64,000 bases of DNA from Agelaius tricolor (GCA_023055355.1 JALJCS010000012.1:10824501-10888500), one strand, 5' to 3'. Positions 1-12,259 are shown, counted from the stretch's first letter. Notes: generated by a model not told the origin, from the sequence alone. Translations and numbers: made by a program.

Positions 1-909
1 ATTACTCACCTAAGTATGTCAAATACTCAGTGATACTCTCAAGAAAAGTTGGAACAAAGCTAGGGTCCCACCACAGGGCCTATTGCTGCAGAGCCAGCAT
101 AAGAAAATGGCACACTGTCCTACTGATTGCAGGGATTGTTTTCTTTAGACCCTATCATTATGGATATTACAGACAGACTAAAATTAAATAAAGACAACTT
201 TTTAATATAGAATTATAGCACAAATCAAGTTCTGTTTTCAATTATGGATTATGTATTTACTGTAGCTGGTGAAAGAACATTGTAAACTGAGCTGAAGGTT
301 CTCAGCTATGAAACACTGTTCTGCAAGCTTGGCCCTTTCTAGTTGCTTGGAATAGCTGAGAAGGATGTAAGAGGAAAGTTCTAAAAGCATGAAAGACCTA
401 GAGCAGCAAAATCCAAGGCGGGAAGGCAGGCATTGTACTCTTATCTTCTGTCCTGCCCTACCCTGTTGTTGCAATCCGGTAGCTCAGCTTCAGTTTCCTC
501 ATTTAGGAAATAAAGATGATTTTTTCTAATCAGCAAATAAAGGTACAGAAGTACAGAACTTTGAACTAAACCAGAACAACATAAAATAGTGAGCATGTGA
601 AAAAGGTAACTTACTGCTCATTACTTCGTTAAAGGCAAAATTAAGAAGTTCAAATGTTCTGGAATTGCTTCCCATCTTAGAACAGTTTTAGTCTGGTGTT
701 ACCAGTAGAGATTGCAAAGCAATTGCAAAGTAAGGTATAAGGGTTCAATTTACTTACTCCTCATTAAACACACAAATCTGTGTGAGTAGTAGCATTTATA
801 GCAAGGTATGCTATGCCATGAGGTAGCTACCATCCTAGAAGGCACAAGTTGGCTCTGCTTTCATGTTTTCTCTCATGTCTGCACTGAATGTGTGTGCTTT
901 CCTTCACAG

Positions 910-1024
910 GTGTGTTGTCTGTGAAGGAGCTGCAATGGTAATAGCAGTTCATAGCCAAACAACTGTGGTTCCTGCATGTCCAGATGGCTGGATGTCTCTC
1001 TGGAAGGGTTTTTCTTTTGTTATG
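910..1024 (+). CDS. COL4A3: COL4A3 NC1 exon (third from last)
   Basis: The acceptor is a pyrimidine-rich tract ending CAG at 907-909 and the donor is GTAAGG at 1025. The exon is 115 nt: one base completing an upstream codon plus 38 codons. The first residues, CVVCEG, start the second NC1 subdomain, followed by VHSQTT and a Trp/Leu/Lys/Gly/Phe cluster. No earlier COL4A3 exon is recognisable in bases 1-909, which are intron. Confidence 0.93.
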
Positions 1025-2870
1025 GTAAGGATATAACAACTTGAATTATTCATTTTATGTCCTCTCATTTTCATTGGTGTTTTCAGCTGTTCATAGCTTA
1101 TTTGTTTCTTAATAACTGTTAAATCCTTGTAATTTTTTTTGCCTCTGCCAAGAAGTAGAAAATAAGTCTATTAATTCTTATTCAATTCCAAAAGCATAGA
1201 AACTGCTATTCTGATCTGTTCACAAAAATAGGTGGCAGGAGGAAAAGCAGAAAAGATGAGAGAAGTACTAAAGTACTTTAGTCTGACAAAAATAACTGCA
1301 TGCATTCACTTTCACATGTTATGCTAAGATCTAGGAAACAGGTTTGGGGAGTAGAGAGGTTAAAATGGTTCTGAACACAAAAACATGGAAATAAGTGACC
1401 AAATTCTATGCCAGAAATTTCTTTTAAAAATCAGATTTGAGGCTGAAGTGCACCGAAAGCTAAAATAAAAATAAATGTAGAACAACGTCTACAGCAGACT
1501 GCCTCAGCAATTTTGATGCCATAATTAGATATGAGTGAAGAAAGTTCATAATGGAAGTGCAAATTGAGAACTGCTTATGGGACTAACAGTGTATTTATAA
1601 TAGGGGATGTAGCATTTCATCTGTGTTACCCATGTTTGTGGGATGTCATAGGGATTGAAAAATGAAGGTAGAAGAATTTTAAACCCCTCTTTTTTCCATA
1701 ATGTAAAGTCCTTTTAGGTCTAGGGTGAAGTTTTTGTTTCTCCTGCAATTTGGCCCTAAGAAGTAATAATAATAAACTTGGAAAAAAATGAAAGAACTTT
1801 TTAGCATTTGGTTAAAACAATTTACTTGTTTCCAATATCAGCAAAGTTAGATGGTATTTTCTAGCCAATTTTAAACCATTGCAAATTATTATAGAGCTAC
1901 TTCTACAAGCATTTACCAACATCAGATAAGGAAAATACCTTTTCTGCTTTTTGTGTTGGGAGAAGTGATCAGTGCAATAAAAAATATGAAAACACACCCC
2001 CACCAGTTTTGTTTATTTGTAATGTACTTACTGTTGTACTCAACTGCACAGAAGCCAGCTCTCTAGGCTTTGTACTGGTTAGTTTCATGCATTTCATCCA
2101 CCTGAAAAAGGCCTTTGCAGGGAAATGCAATAATTGCTTGAATTTTATATGAATTTTAATAACTTAAGAAATGCCATAACTGCTTGAATTTTCAGAAGGC
2201 TTCTGTCCTTCATTGTAAGTTTCATCAAATGAATCTGCATTCATTTTATTTTGTCCAAGATATACCACAGAACAATGGTATGTTTTAGGAAGCGGGGGGG
2301 GCTTTTTTGCTTGCAGTTTACTAAAAGCTGATGGACAAGTTCTCATCAAAATATTTTGGTGGTTGCAGTACACAAGTGCTGGCTCAGAAGCTTCTGGCCA
2401 AGCTTTGGCATCTCCTGGATCTTGTCTGGAAGAATTTCGGGCCGTCCCATTCATAGAGTGCCATGGCAGAGGGACATGCAACTACTACACAAATTCCTAC
2501 AGTTTCTGGTTGGCATCCTTAAATCCAAGAAGAATGTTCAGGTAAACTGTACTTCCCTGCATCCCAATGCCCAAGGACACAAATGCCTGCAAAAACTGTG
2601 AGGGCTTCCTTTGTAATTGCCTTCAGGTTAGGCACCCTTGTTTGTTAGGTGCAGAGTCATTTTGTAGCACATAGATGTTTGAGCCAAGAATTTCAAGGTT
2701 GTTGTCAGTAATTCCATATCCAAAGTCACATTGTCTCTCCCTGTTTTTTAAAGAAAAAAATTTAATGTTTGGGTTTTTCTTTTAGGAGACCTGTGCCACA
2801 GACTTTGAAAGCAGGACAACTAGAGAATATCATCAGTCGTTGTCAGGTCTGCATGAAGAGACCAATCTAA
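910..2870 (+). CDS. COL4A3: Collagen type IV alpha-3 chain, 3' part (second half of NC1 domain)
   Basis: Three exons (910-1024, 2369-2541, 2786-2870) join in frame to encode the C-terminal half of a collagen IV NC1 domain, ending in TAA at 2868-2870. Visible hallmarks are the [45 protein letters not shown] and SRCQVCMK motifs, with NC1 cysteines in the usual places. [12 protein letters not shown] and LENIISRC match alpha-3 rather than alpha-1 or alpha-5, so I call COL4A3. Exon sizes of 115, 173 and 85 nt fit the COL4A pattern. Known role: alpha-3 assembles with alpha-4 and alpha-5 into basement-membrane networks (glomerulus, lung, inner ear); NC1 drives trimer and hexamer assembly outside the cell. 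The collagenous repeats and first half of NC1 lie left of the window. The tail after the last CMK differs slightly from the mammalian end. Confidence 0.95.
2369..2541 (+). CDS. COL4A3: COL4A3 NC1 exon (second from last)
   Basis: The acceptor is TTGCAG at 2363-2368 and the donor is GTAAAC at 2542. The 173 nt encode 57 codons plus two bases of an Arg codon. The exon contains [16 protein letters not shown], the SCLEEFR core and the [11 protein letters not shown] motif, the most conserved part of collagen IV NC1 domains. Confidence 0.95.
2786..2870 (+). CDS. COL4A3: COL4A3 terminal coding exon
   Basis: The acceptor is TTTTAG at 2780-2785. The exon completes the split Arg codon, then encodes 27 residues including [18 protein letters not shown], and stops at TAA 2868-2870. 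The two cysteines of SRCQVC are the last NC1 cysteines. Confidence 0.93.
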
Positions 2871-5450
2871 ACAGTGGCCACTCTTCACAGAACATGAAAC
2901 TGATTTATTACAAAGAATTGCCTAACTCTGAAGAGCTATAATTTATTGAAGTCCTGCTGCATCTGGAAAGAAAATTATAAATTGCCAGTGCAGCACTGTG
3001 GTGAGGTAGGGCAACAGTTTGACTTTTGTCTATGGCAAATGACAAAGCACTTTGTTGGAGGAATCTTATAATGGCATCTGCAGGGGCATCTGCTGAACCT
3101 TGTCATTTCTGAGCTGCATCTTCACCATAAAACTACAGCATCACCAGATCCTTAATGAAAGATGTCAATGCTGCCTTGTGTTATGTGCTTTTCAAACAGC
3201 AAGACAATCTAAATGCTCCTGTATCAGCTTACATATGTTCAGTGTTTCAAGTGGATATCATTTAAGATGCCAGTCTGGCACTTATGAGAGATAGGGTTCA
3301 ATAGGAAATATTTTCAGTGCACTTTTAACTATATAATGATTCATTAAGAGTTGTTTTGGTTTGGTTTTCTTGTCTAATAAACAAGTATCTCCCCACGTAC
3401 CTCACCCTTCCTCTGGCTGGCAAACAGGAATACAAAGGTTTTTGTATCACTGTGATGATAATGGTGCTTGACTGGCCAGAGAGGGAGCGACAGCAGGCAC
3501 TGGGCAGGCAGGACAGTGGTGACAGCACTGGCTGTGTGCTCCAGAGTGACTGTGATGAAGAGCTGACTGAAGAAAGTGTTGGGAAGTTTCCTTTAGATTC
3601 CATGGCCTTGGACATTGATCATGCGATCTTTGAGTTCTTCAAATTTGGCAGGATTGGGCCTCTGTTATGGTCACATGCTTTTGTCTCTCCTGAAGAAAAA
3701 ACTATTTACCATGTAATTTGGGATTTTGTTAGAAATGACAATTACTGTATGGCTCAAGGGCTCCCATGGCATTGTCAGGTTATTACACACCCATCAGGAT
3801 GTGATTCCTAACAAAATCTATAATACTTCGATTTTACAGTATTTCATATTTAAATATTTATCACAAATTGTATTCTGTATTTAAATATTTAGCACACATA
3901 TCTGCAAATGAAACCATTTATTCCATCCAGATAAATGTATGCATCCAGAATTTCTAAAAAGACTGATATTTAAATTGTACCATCTAAGCACTGACTTATA
4001 TACAAGAGAATCCAACTATAAATGAACATAAATACTTGAAAAGCACTTTCATTTGCTCATATAAATTATATTAAATTGTAGCTCTGAGGTTTTTTTTAAT
4101 ATTTATAACATTGCACTTGCAAGGCTATTTAAAATTGTAATGTTGACATTTAAAATGTTAATATTTTTTAATACTTGCACAATTTATCAGAATTTCAGTA
4201 TTTAGTGAAAAAGCCTAATTCATCTGAATAGTTCTGTAAATGCACCATTTTAAATGTAGGGTCTAGTGATTCAGTGAAATAATGGATTTCTCATTTAGAT
4301 TTTTTTTAAGACAGTGAAATTTTATATTGTTTCTGTTCAAGTACTTGCAACATGTTTGTCAGACTGTTTGAATTTTCAGTGTTAACCTAACTAAGAAAAG
4401 GTTTTGTCTGTGTTCCATGCCTGTTTCTTATGATGGAGCTAACATGAAGATACCATTTATATGAACTGAATGGATATTTTAAAATTATTGTTTGCTTGAA
4501 CAGTCATAGTAATTCTGTTTGCAAGGTACAATTGTGAATTTACAGGGTTTAATGAAGAATCTCTTTGCAGATGCACTACTGGTAAGAAGGTATTAATGTC
4601 AAGTTAATATTTAGTCTTTCATTTGAATCAAGCCTGGGATTGAGATTATCTTCCTTAAAAAATCACATACTAGACTTTTCCATAAACTCTGAAGTTTGCT
4701 TTAAAAACTCAAAGACCACCCCTGTTGCTTGGTATGTTGTTGGGGTGCTGGTGTTTTTTGGTTTTTTTTTTTTCATTAATGCTCATTGCAGTCACCCAAA
4801 CATACAATTGATGACTGTGGAGACTTCCACATAAAACTGGCTGGTAAAATGCAAATGTGAGTACCTGAGGCTGAAGTCTGCTGGAAATGTGTCCAGGAGA
4901 GAATAACGTGTAAGGAGAAGGGAATGAATTGTGGCTTTCAAGTCCAAAGGTAACTTACAGACAATTATGTCTCTTAGTATAGCATATAACTGGAAGTTAT
5001 GCCTTGTTCCTAGTTTTGGATTCTGCTGCTCACTTTTTTGTGGCCTTCAAAAGTTACTGAAGAAAGATGTTGATAAATAGCTCTAGATTTTGAGTGCTCA
5101 AAATGACTCTCTTTCAAAAGCATGAAGTACAACTGCAGGGACACATGTTTGTCAAGCCTGGCATAATACAAGCTAGACACTGGAAATCAAAGAAAAACTT
5201 GGGAGAAGTTGATGTTAACTTCTCACTGCAGCTGCAGATCATTTTCCTTCCCTACTGCTAATGGTTGTTGTGAGGATTGCTGTCTGTAAATGCTTTGGGA
5301 GCCTTAACTGGAAAGTGCTGATGAGGTGCAAGCTGTTAATATATTGTACTGAAAGAATGGACACATGAGAAATTGGGAATAAAGAGCAAATAATGGGGGC
5401 TGTATTCTGCTTAATACAGCCAAATAAAGATATTTTGACTAAATAAAGGA
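2871..5450 (+). other. COL4A3: Probable COL4A3 3' UTR
   Basis: After the stop the sequence is non-coding and becomes AT-rich (3800-4400, with repeated ATATTTAAATATTT-like runs). A possible early polyadenylation signal AATAAA lies at 3376-3381, and a cluster of three lies at 5378-5447. The true 3' end cannot be fixed from sequence alone. A 151-codon open frame at 3356-3811 is covered in the findings; I do not call it a gene. Confidence 0.5.
5378..5447 (+). terminator. Cluster of three AATAAA polyadenylation signals
   Basis: AATAAA occurs at 5378-5383, 5423-5428 and 5442-5447, followed by a T/C-rich stretch from about 5465. This arrangement is what a 3' end formation site looks like, and it is the densest such cluster downstream of COL4A3. 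Assignment to COL4A3 is inference. Confidence 0.4.
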
Positions 5451-7359
5451 CCCATTTCCATGTTGGCTTCTTTTTCCCCTTTTCCAGTACTAATGCTCTT
5501 GTCCACTACCTGGGCATACCAAAAAAAGGGCTATCTGATTAAAACATAGGGGGTAGAGTTTGTCTTAAGAAAGATACTCGCTCCCTCTGACCTGGACCAC
5601 ACTTCAAGTTTAGGACTTGAATGTAAATACCCAAGCTGGGTCTGTGCATACCAGCTTTCTTCCTAGATAGGATGCTGTGGTAAGCTGGGGTTTTTCTTCT
5701 TATCAGCTGGTTCAGGGCTGTTCTGGATTCAGTAGGAGAATTTACATTGCTAACTGATATTTTATATTGCCAACAGGCTGATGGTTAGATTGTTGCTCAG
5801 TAGTGTTTACTCTAAGTCAAGGACATTTCAGTGAGGAGAGGCACAGAAATGTGGGAGGAAGCATGGCTGGGACAGGTGCCCTGAACTGGCAATTCCATGC
5901 CATAGAACATCATGCCAGTATATGGACTGGGGAAATTACCTGCAAAGAGGAGGCTGATGGTGGATCAGGGACCAGCTTGGCATTGGGCAGCAATTGTATT
6001 GTCATCATTTGTCTTACCTGGGTTTTACATCCTTCTCTCCTCCATTTTATTACATTTAGTAGTAGTAGTATCATTATTGTTACTACTTTGTTTCAATTAT
6101 AAAACCATTGTTACCTCAACATGAGTTGAGCTATTTTATTTTCTTGATTCTCCTCCCATCCCATGGTGAGGTGGGATGTGCAGAGTGAGTGAGTGGCTGT
6201 GTAGTGCTTGGTGTGCTTGCACATAATCAGAGTGTGCAGAAAGAAAAAGGCACCACCTAAAATTATTATCAAGATTTCAGCATTAAAATAAGACAAACCA
6301 GCAGAACTGTGTTGTATGCAACATGCTTAAGGATGGCCTTTTAAATCACTGATCTGAAAATCAAGGATATCTGCAGCGAAATCTTCAAACTATCAAAGAA
6401 AGTTACTTGTGCAAAGACCTGTACACAATGCAAAAAATGGAAAGAACATCCTGAGAGGGGAAGGGATACAGCCTGATACAATTCTTTTTGGGCTGGGACA
6501 GAAGACAAGGGGGAAAGGGCAGTCGTGACCCTCTAATGGTAATTTATAATGTGATACTACACTAGAAATCCCCACCAGAGCTTTTCTGGAGGATTTCCTG
6601 ACACTCAGAATGACTCAAGTGACTTGTCTGTGACCACTGAATTTATCAACAACAGTCATATATTCAATGGAACAAACACAGTCACAAAACTGATCTCAAC
6701 ATAAAATTACATATGGGGAATCACAGGAGAGGAGCCATATTTCTAGTGTGATTGATGAACAAGTTTTCAGACAATAATTGCTTTGGGATTTTCTTGTTTG
6801 TTTTTATTTTAAAGATTAAATCCTTTTGATAATTTATAAAATGTTAAAGAAGAGGTAAAATTGAGGACTCCACATACACAATGATGAGGATTGCCTGGTA
6901 AGATGTGCTTGGGGCACAGCTCATATTTCAAGGCAGCTAAATATAAGAGCAAATGTAAGATCTTAAGGCAACTACCGTATCATTCTCAATGTTAGACAAC
7001 ATTTATTTAGGAGGAGATCACATTTCTGACCACTTGCCTATGTAAAACAGTGCTGTTGGTATTTGTGAAGAGCTGAATTAGCAAGTTGCAAGCCTAGATC
7101 AATGCATGCTTATGTGGTGGAACCACTACAATTGTAATCATAAATCCAAAGTAGGGAAAGCTCTGAGCCTTTCTTCTTTTTAAAAAGTACCTCACAAACA
7201 TAACAGCATCTCTCATTGTATTTTCCTGTGTGGAGTTGAAAAATTGAGTTATACCATGAAGCAGCAGCTGCTCCTGGGTTCTCTGATAATCAGGAAGGGT
7301 CAGCTAATGGCGCCCTTGGAAGGTTTTAGCTCTGCTGGGCAGAGCCTGGTGTGTGCGCT
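5451..7359. other. COL4A3-MFF intergenic spacer
   Basis: No exon or gene recognised. The stretch is AT-rich and unique, with a short (TAG)n run at about 6057-6070. Open frames here (for example 5803-6102) are short, lack homology I recognise, and overlap in several frames, as expected by chance. Confidence 0.6.
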
Positions 7360-8420
7360 GGGAGTCAGCGGGGCACGAAAGGTACGGCTGTCACCCGCCT
7401 TTGGTGACCAATGCTCTGTGACGGTAACGGGGCGGTGATGGCTGTGGGCCGGGCAGGGCCCCGGGAGCTCAGAGCCGGCCTCAGGCGGGGCTGCCCCGGA
7501 GCAGCGCCCAGGGCCCGGCGCCCTGCAGCGCCCCGGCTCCTGTCCGTGCCAGAGCCCAGCACGCACCCGGACACGCACGGGGCACAGGGCACCGCTCCGT
7601 GTGTGGGCACCGAGCGCGGCTCTCCTGCCGAAGCTCAGCCCCGGGCAAGGGGGCTGCGCCATGCCCGCCCGCCGGGGCCGCGCCGCGGGTCACCTTGCCG
7701 GGCACCCCAACGCGCCTGCGCGGCGCACCCTGCCCTCACTAAAGATGGCTGCCCCCGCCTCCCCCACACGTGAGGCACCGGTGAGAGCCGCTTCCGCCCG
7801 CTTCCAGTCATGTGACGCGCGGCCCTTACGGACACCCGATGGGGACATGCAAGCCGCGTTTGGCGGCTGACGCGCGGAGCGTGGTGCGGTGCCGCGGTGC
7901 CTGACGCGCTCCCGGCCGGGCCGGGCCGGGCTGGCAGCGCTCCCCGGCCTCCTTCCGCCGCACGGGTGAGTACGGACCGCCGGGGCCTGGCGGCAGTGGC
8001 CCCAGTTCCGCTCGGAGGGCGCGGCCTGCCCTCGGGGCCGCAGCCGGCCCTTCGCCGCGCTCGCAGCCGGAGCCCCTTCAGCCCGTGTGTCCCCCGCTCC
8101 CCGCGGCCGCGCGTCCGCTCAGCCCCGACCCCCTCAGGGCCCGGCCCGCCCGCCAGCACCGGCTCCGGGCTGCCACCACTGCCCCCGGCCCGGCCCGGCC
8201 CCTCGGGCTGTGCTCCGCGGCCCGGTGCCGGGGTCGCTGCCGGGTCGCGTGGGAGCGTTCGGTAGCGGGGACAGCCTGTGCCGGGGCTCCGCCCGCCCGG
8301 GGACACCGGGGGCGAAGCGCCGGGACCGCGAGCTCCTCAATTCCCCCAGACGTTATCGGCTGAGCCGCCGTGACCACCCCCATAAAGGGAAGAAAGCACC
8401 TGCACCTCCTGTATTTCCGA
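7360..8420. promoter_or_regulatory. MFF: CpG island with the MFF promoter
   Basis: GC content and CpG density rise abruptly near 7360 and fall again by about 8420. The island contains an NRF1-like GCGCCTGCGC (7712-7721), a YY1-like AAGATGGCTGC (7742-7752), ETS-like CTTCCG cores near 7790-7805, an M-box/E-box-like GTCATGTGAC (7807-7816) and a strong splice donor (GTGAGT at 7966). NRF1, YY1 and ETS motifs are well known at promoters of nuclear genes for mitochondrial proteins. The exact start site is not visible. Confidence 0.8.
7760..7965 (+). other. MFF: MFF 5' non-coding first exon (5' edge approximate)
   Basis: The 3' edge is set by a near-consensus donor, ACGG followed by GTGAGT at 7966. 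The 5' edge is uncertain and is placed just after the YY1-like site. The exon would join the acceptor at 12258. It contains two upstream ATGs (7839 and 7847), each with a short reading frame that closes within the exon. This exon is inferred; no transcript was seen. Confidence 0.55.
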
Positions 8421-9301
8421 GTGTTTTTAGTGCCGCCACAGCGCAATGAATAGTTGGGTGTTCCAGAAGAATGGTTGTCACTGATGTTTTCCAGCATTTT
8501 TTTCTTATTAAAAAAAATTAAAAGTATTTTGTGTTAAAGCATTCTGCTGGAGTAAAACAAACTTGAAAGAACACAGTCTTTAGTGGTTTGTGATCATACA
8601 GCCTAGCCCGTGTGTCACAGGTGCATTTTGTTGATGTCATCCCAGTGCTGAGGAGAGGGGCCCGTGCATTGTTTAAGTTCAGCAGCTGTAACTGTGCTCT
8701 GCAGAACAGCTTTCAGCGTTTAGCCTGCCCCTGGGGCTCCTCCTCCTCAGATTGTTCCATTTGTGCTTTGTTAGTTCCCGGTCTCTCTCATCTGTATTCA
8801 GGTACAGGGCCCCAGAATAAGGTCTTTTGGGTCCTTAATTCACATCCTCAACTTTGCTCTGAGTCTTCCTCTTCCCCCTTTTCCTTGTCCAAGGATAACT
8901 GGATGCTTGCCAAGGGAACACTTTGTATCTTATGTGCACGTGAACAGAGGATCTGTGAAGTAGCCACATCAGGAACAAACAGTAATGGAGCTGGAGAAGC
9001 TACAGTTTGGTGTGGATTGTAAAACCTCCCTGAGCTCAGTGCTGACAGAGCTATACTGTTACCAGAGCTCATCTTCTTGTATCTGGGGCTCCACACTGTG
9101 CAGACCATTGCTGGTTGCAGCACAGATATGGCCAGAATGCTGCCTAACAGTCGTCCCTCACATTTGTATGCATTGCTTCAGCCTCATCTCTTCTATTCTT
9201 GTTTAGGAGAGGGAGGTTCTTCTGTGCCTTTCTGAACATGTAATTCACTTTTAATAACCTTTTTTTCCCCCTTTCTTGCCTTATTATCCTCTGGATTTCT
9301 C

Positions 9302-9318
9302 CTTTCTTTCTTTCTTTC
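9302..9318. repeat. (CTTT)4 microsatellite
   Basis: Four copies of CTTT in a pyrimidine-rich stretch of MFF intron 1. Confidence 0.85.
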
Positions 9319-11443
9319 ATTAAATGTGCTTGATGCTCATTTGCACATCAGCCATTTTTTATTTATCCTGTATTTGTGATTGGATTTTTATTGTCTTATC
9401 ATTCTCAGACTTCTATTATCATGCCATTTTTAGAGGTACTTAGTTTTGTAAATATCAATTTTAAAATCTTCAGTCACCTGATTTATTATTAATGCTTTCT
9501 GTAAAATGCTTTGTATAACAAGGACATTGCAGAAAACATAACTTTGTTTTGTTCAGAAGCTTCATTAAAATGTTTTATCTGTTGCTGAGATTTCACTGTT
9601 TCTGTTTTACTGTTCTCTTGTAAAAAGGGGTAAAATTTGAAATCACTTTGACATCAAATCCAGTTCTCATTGACAGAAAGTAGATGAGAGTAGGAAGATA
9701 TTGAGGTTTTGCATCTGTAGGGCCTTGGCAAGAGCTGCTAAACCCACACAGTGCTATTTAGTTTATAAATACTTGCTACTGCTGTCTGGCTTTGTGTAGG
9801 TTTTGCCTTGCAGCTGGAAAGCAGTTGTTGTGCAAGCAGACTTGTGTCCAAAAGCCTCACCAAGCTGTGGTGGAAACACTGCTGCAGGGCAGGGATACTT
9901 GATCACTACACTTGGAGCAGCCAGGTGTTTCCAAATGAGAGTGAAGCAGGGAAACACCTTTTGTCACATGTGAGCAATAAGTGTGCTTAAAGCTGTTGCC
10001 AGTTGATACTCTGGGTACTGTAAGTTCTTAAAATTTGGTCTCTCTGTTGACATTATGATTTTTATGAGATTGGGAAATGCTTTACTGATCACAGACAGTG
10101 TTTGAAATGAAAGGCACCTTTTGGAATGTAGAAATTTCAGATGGCTGTTTATTTTGTTCATATCATTAGTTGATCAAGCCAATGCCTTGCAAGAGGTGCA
10201 AATCTAGTCTATAAAATCAAAGGGCAGGGATGAAAAAACTCCATGTGAAAAGGTTAACATTTTTGAAGTGACAGATGCTTAAGCACCTCTTGAACTGCTA
10301 TAAAGTGTTTATTCCTAATTAAATGGGTTGTTTCACTTTCTTTCACTTGATAAAAACTGTGATAATTAATACAGGTGGATTAAATGTGCAGCACTTCAAG
10401 TGTTTCCTTTAAAACTAATTTTTTTAAGTTTACATAGACCTTTTTTAAGGTTACACAGTGATTTTTAGCCTGCTCCTTGATCACCTGTTCTCCTACTGTG
10501 CTACAGTGACATTTGGAGGTTATTGAGATGCTTTATTTGATGTGTGGTGAGAGGGAGCCTTGCAAATAACACCGAGGCTCACAGAATGGACTGCCAGGTG
10601 ATCACACTCAGTGTGTGTTACACAGTCAGGTCCTTCTCTGTGCTTCTGTCCTTTGCCTGAGGGTTATTCAGGGTTTTATTGGCAAATGTGGAAGAATTGC
10701 TTGTGTGGGATGGTGGGAGGGAGGCTTTGGGCTGGCTCACCTGCCTTGGGCTGCTCTGCACTGAGGCCTCTCTGAGTTCTGCACGTTCAGCTCAGCAGTG
10801 CACACACAGCAACAGACGTGGCCCTGCTGCCAAAAATAGTAAAGGAATGTAGTTGCAATTTTAGTGGCAAACCCTGCCTTTTTGCCAGGATGGGTTACTT
10901 CATTTAGGGACCTACTTAAGCAACACCAGTCATAGATTTTGTGCTAGACTAAGCCATGCTTTGCATAGGCAGGTTTGCCAATGTAAGCTATATTTAGATG
11001 TTGTGTATGTATATATATGTCTAGAAACTTTGTTTCCCTATTCAAATCCTAAAAAAAGCATCATTGCAGTGTCAGTTGTTGACAAGCCCCCCAGCTGTTA
11101 CCTGGATGAAGAGTTTCCCACAGCCAGTTCTTGCAGCTCAGTGTTTCCTCTGGGAGCCCCTCTCCAGCCCCTCTCCAAATGCAGCTTCAGGGTGTCTGGT
11201 AACCGAGCCCACAGCCATTATCTGGGTGTGAGCCATCAGCAAGGTGCACTGGCCACTGCCCCGGTAATCAGCTCCTCCCAGGTCTCTCAGGTCCCTTTCC
11301 AGCCAGCCCCAGGCACAGCTATAGGATTTCTTTTTCTCTCGACCCTAAATCTAACTTCAGACTCCCAGTTATCTTGGTCTTTAATACAACTCCCAGCAAT
11401 TGCATTAGTAAGTTTCTCACAGCCCAGTTTCTAGGGAACTCAT

Positions 11444-11492
11444 CCACTGCTTCATTTGAAATTCCACTGCTTCATTTGAAATTCCACTGCTT
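11444..11492. repeat. 20-bp tandem duplication, about 2.5 copies
   Basis: The unit CCACTGCTTCATTTGAAATT occurs at 11444-11463 and again, identical, at 11464-11483; a third partial copy of nine bases follows. It lies in MFF intron 1. Identity of the copies indicates a recent slippage or duplication event. Confidence 0.95.
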
Positions 11493-12259
11493 TTCTAGGA
11501 AAATGTATATATAAAGTACTGGCAAATGCTTTTAAGTTTAAATAAAATCTTGTTCTCTCTCCTCATCTTGTATGAGTTCCACAAAAGTAAGATGTTAATT
11601 TAGAGAAAAATATAGAAGTGAGAAGTTTAAAGAATTGCTGCACTTGGGAAGGGTTATGAATATTCTCAGTTTTCAAGCTGGTTTGACAGGCTGTTGATAA
11701 GGAACTTTGTCCTTGTACGATCTGGGTGACTGACAGTGAGCAGGAGGCTCCTGCCCAGGCTGTGTCTTTTCTGTCTCCCGTGCCTCAACATGCAGTTTTG
11801 TGAGACTTCAGCCATTTTCTCAACCACAAGTATGCTGGATTTCTGTAAATGCAAATCAGTAATTTAGATTTCTCACCAATCCTGAATAGATTTCCTACCA
11901 ATCCTACCGATTCTTTGATGTGTTTGTTTATGTTTCTATTTCTGTCAGCCAGTGCTGGAATAGTACCTTGCCTGCAGAATTTCCAGGTTGGTTTGTTTTT
12001 TTGTTTTTTTTTTAATTTGTCATGGCTCAATTTGAGAAGCCTCAATTTGAGCATTGTCTACAGCATCACTTTGTTCTTTCATTGCCTGCACCTCCCAGCA
12101 CTTTGTGAGTACGCTTCCTAAGAATTTCACTGCGCAGTTTGTTCCTTTAAATAAGACTCTTCAGTTACTATCTCCCACTTCCTGGTGCCCTGAGCAAAGC
12201 ATCTCCTGTCCCTCCTTCTGCTGGGTCCCTGTCCCTGAGCGTTGGCTTGCCTTGGCAGG

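Larger units (their letters stand above)
7966..12258 (+). other. MFF: MFF intron 1
   Basis: This is about 4.3 kb from the GTGAGT donor to the acceptor TTGGCAG. After the CpG island it is AT-rich. It holds a (CTTT)4 microsatellite (about 9302-9318) and a 20-bp tandem duplication (11444-11492). I looked for an upstream exon coding the longer mammalian N-terminus and found none I could support. The 157-codon open frame at 10961-11434 is unrecognised and probably chance. Confidence 0.6.

Noticed and set aside
910..2870. Assignment as COL4A1 or COL4A5
   Set aside because: [19 protein letters not shown] and LENIISRC follow alpha-3; MFF downstream also fits the COL4A3 locus.
6870..6990. C-box-like ATGATGA as a possible box C/D snoRNA
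   Set aside because: No D box at proper distance and no closing terminal stem.
7411..8497. Many 70-223 codon open frames on both strands in the MFF CpG island
   Set aside because: High GC removes stop codons in all frames at once; the translations are Arg/Pro/Gly/Ala-rich without family features.
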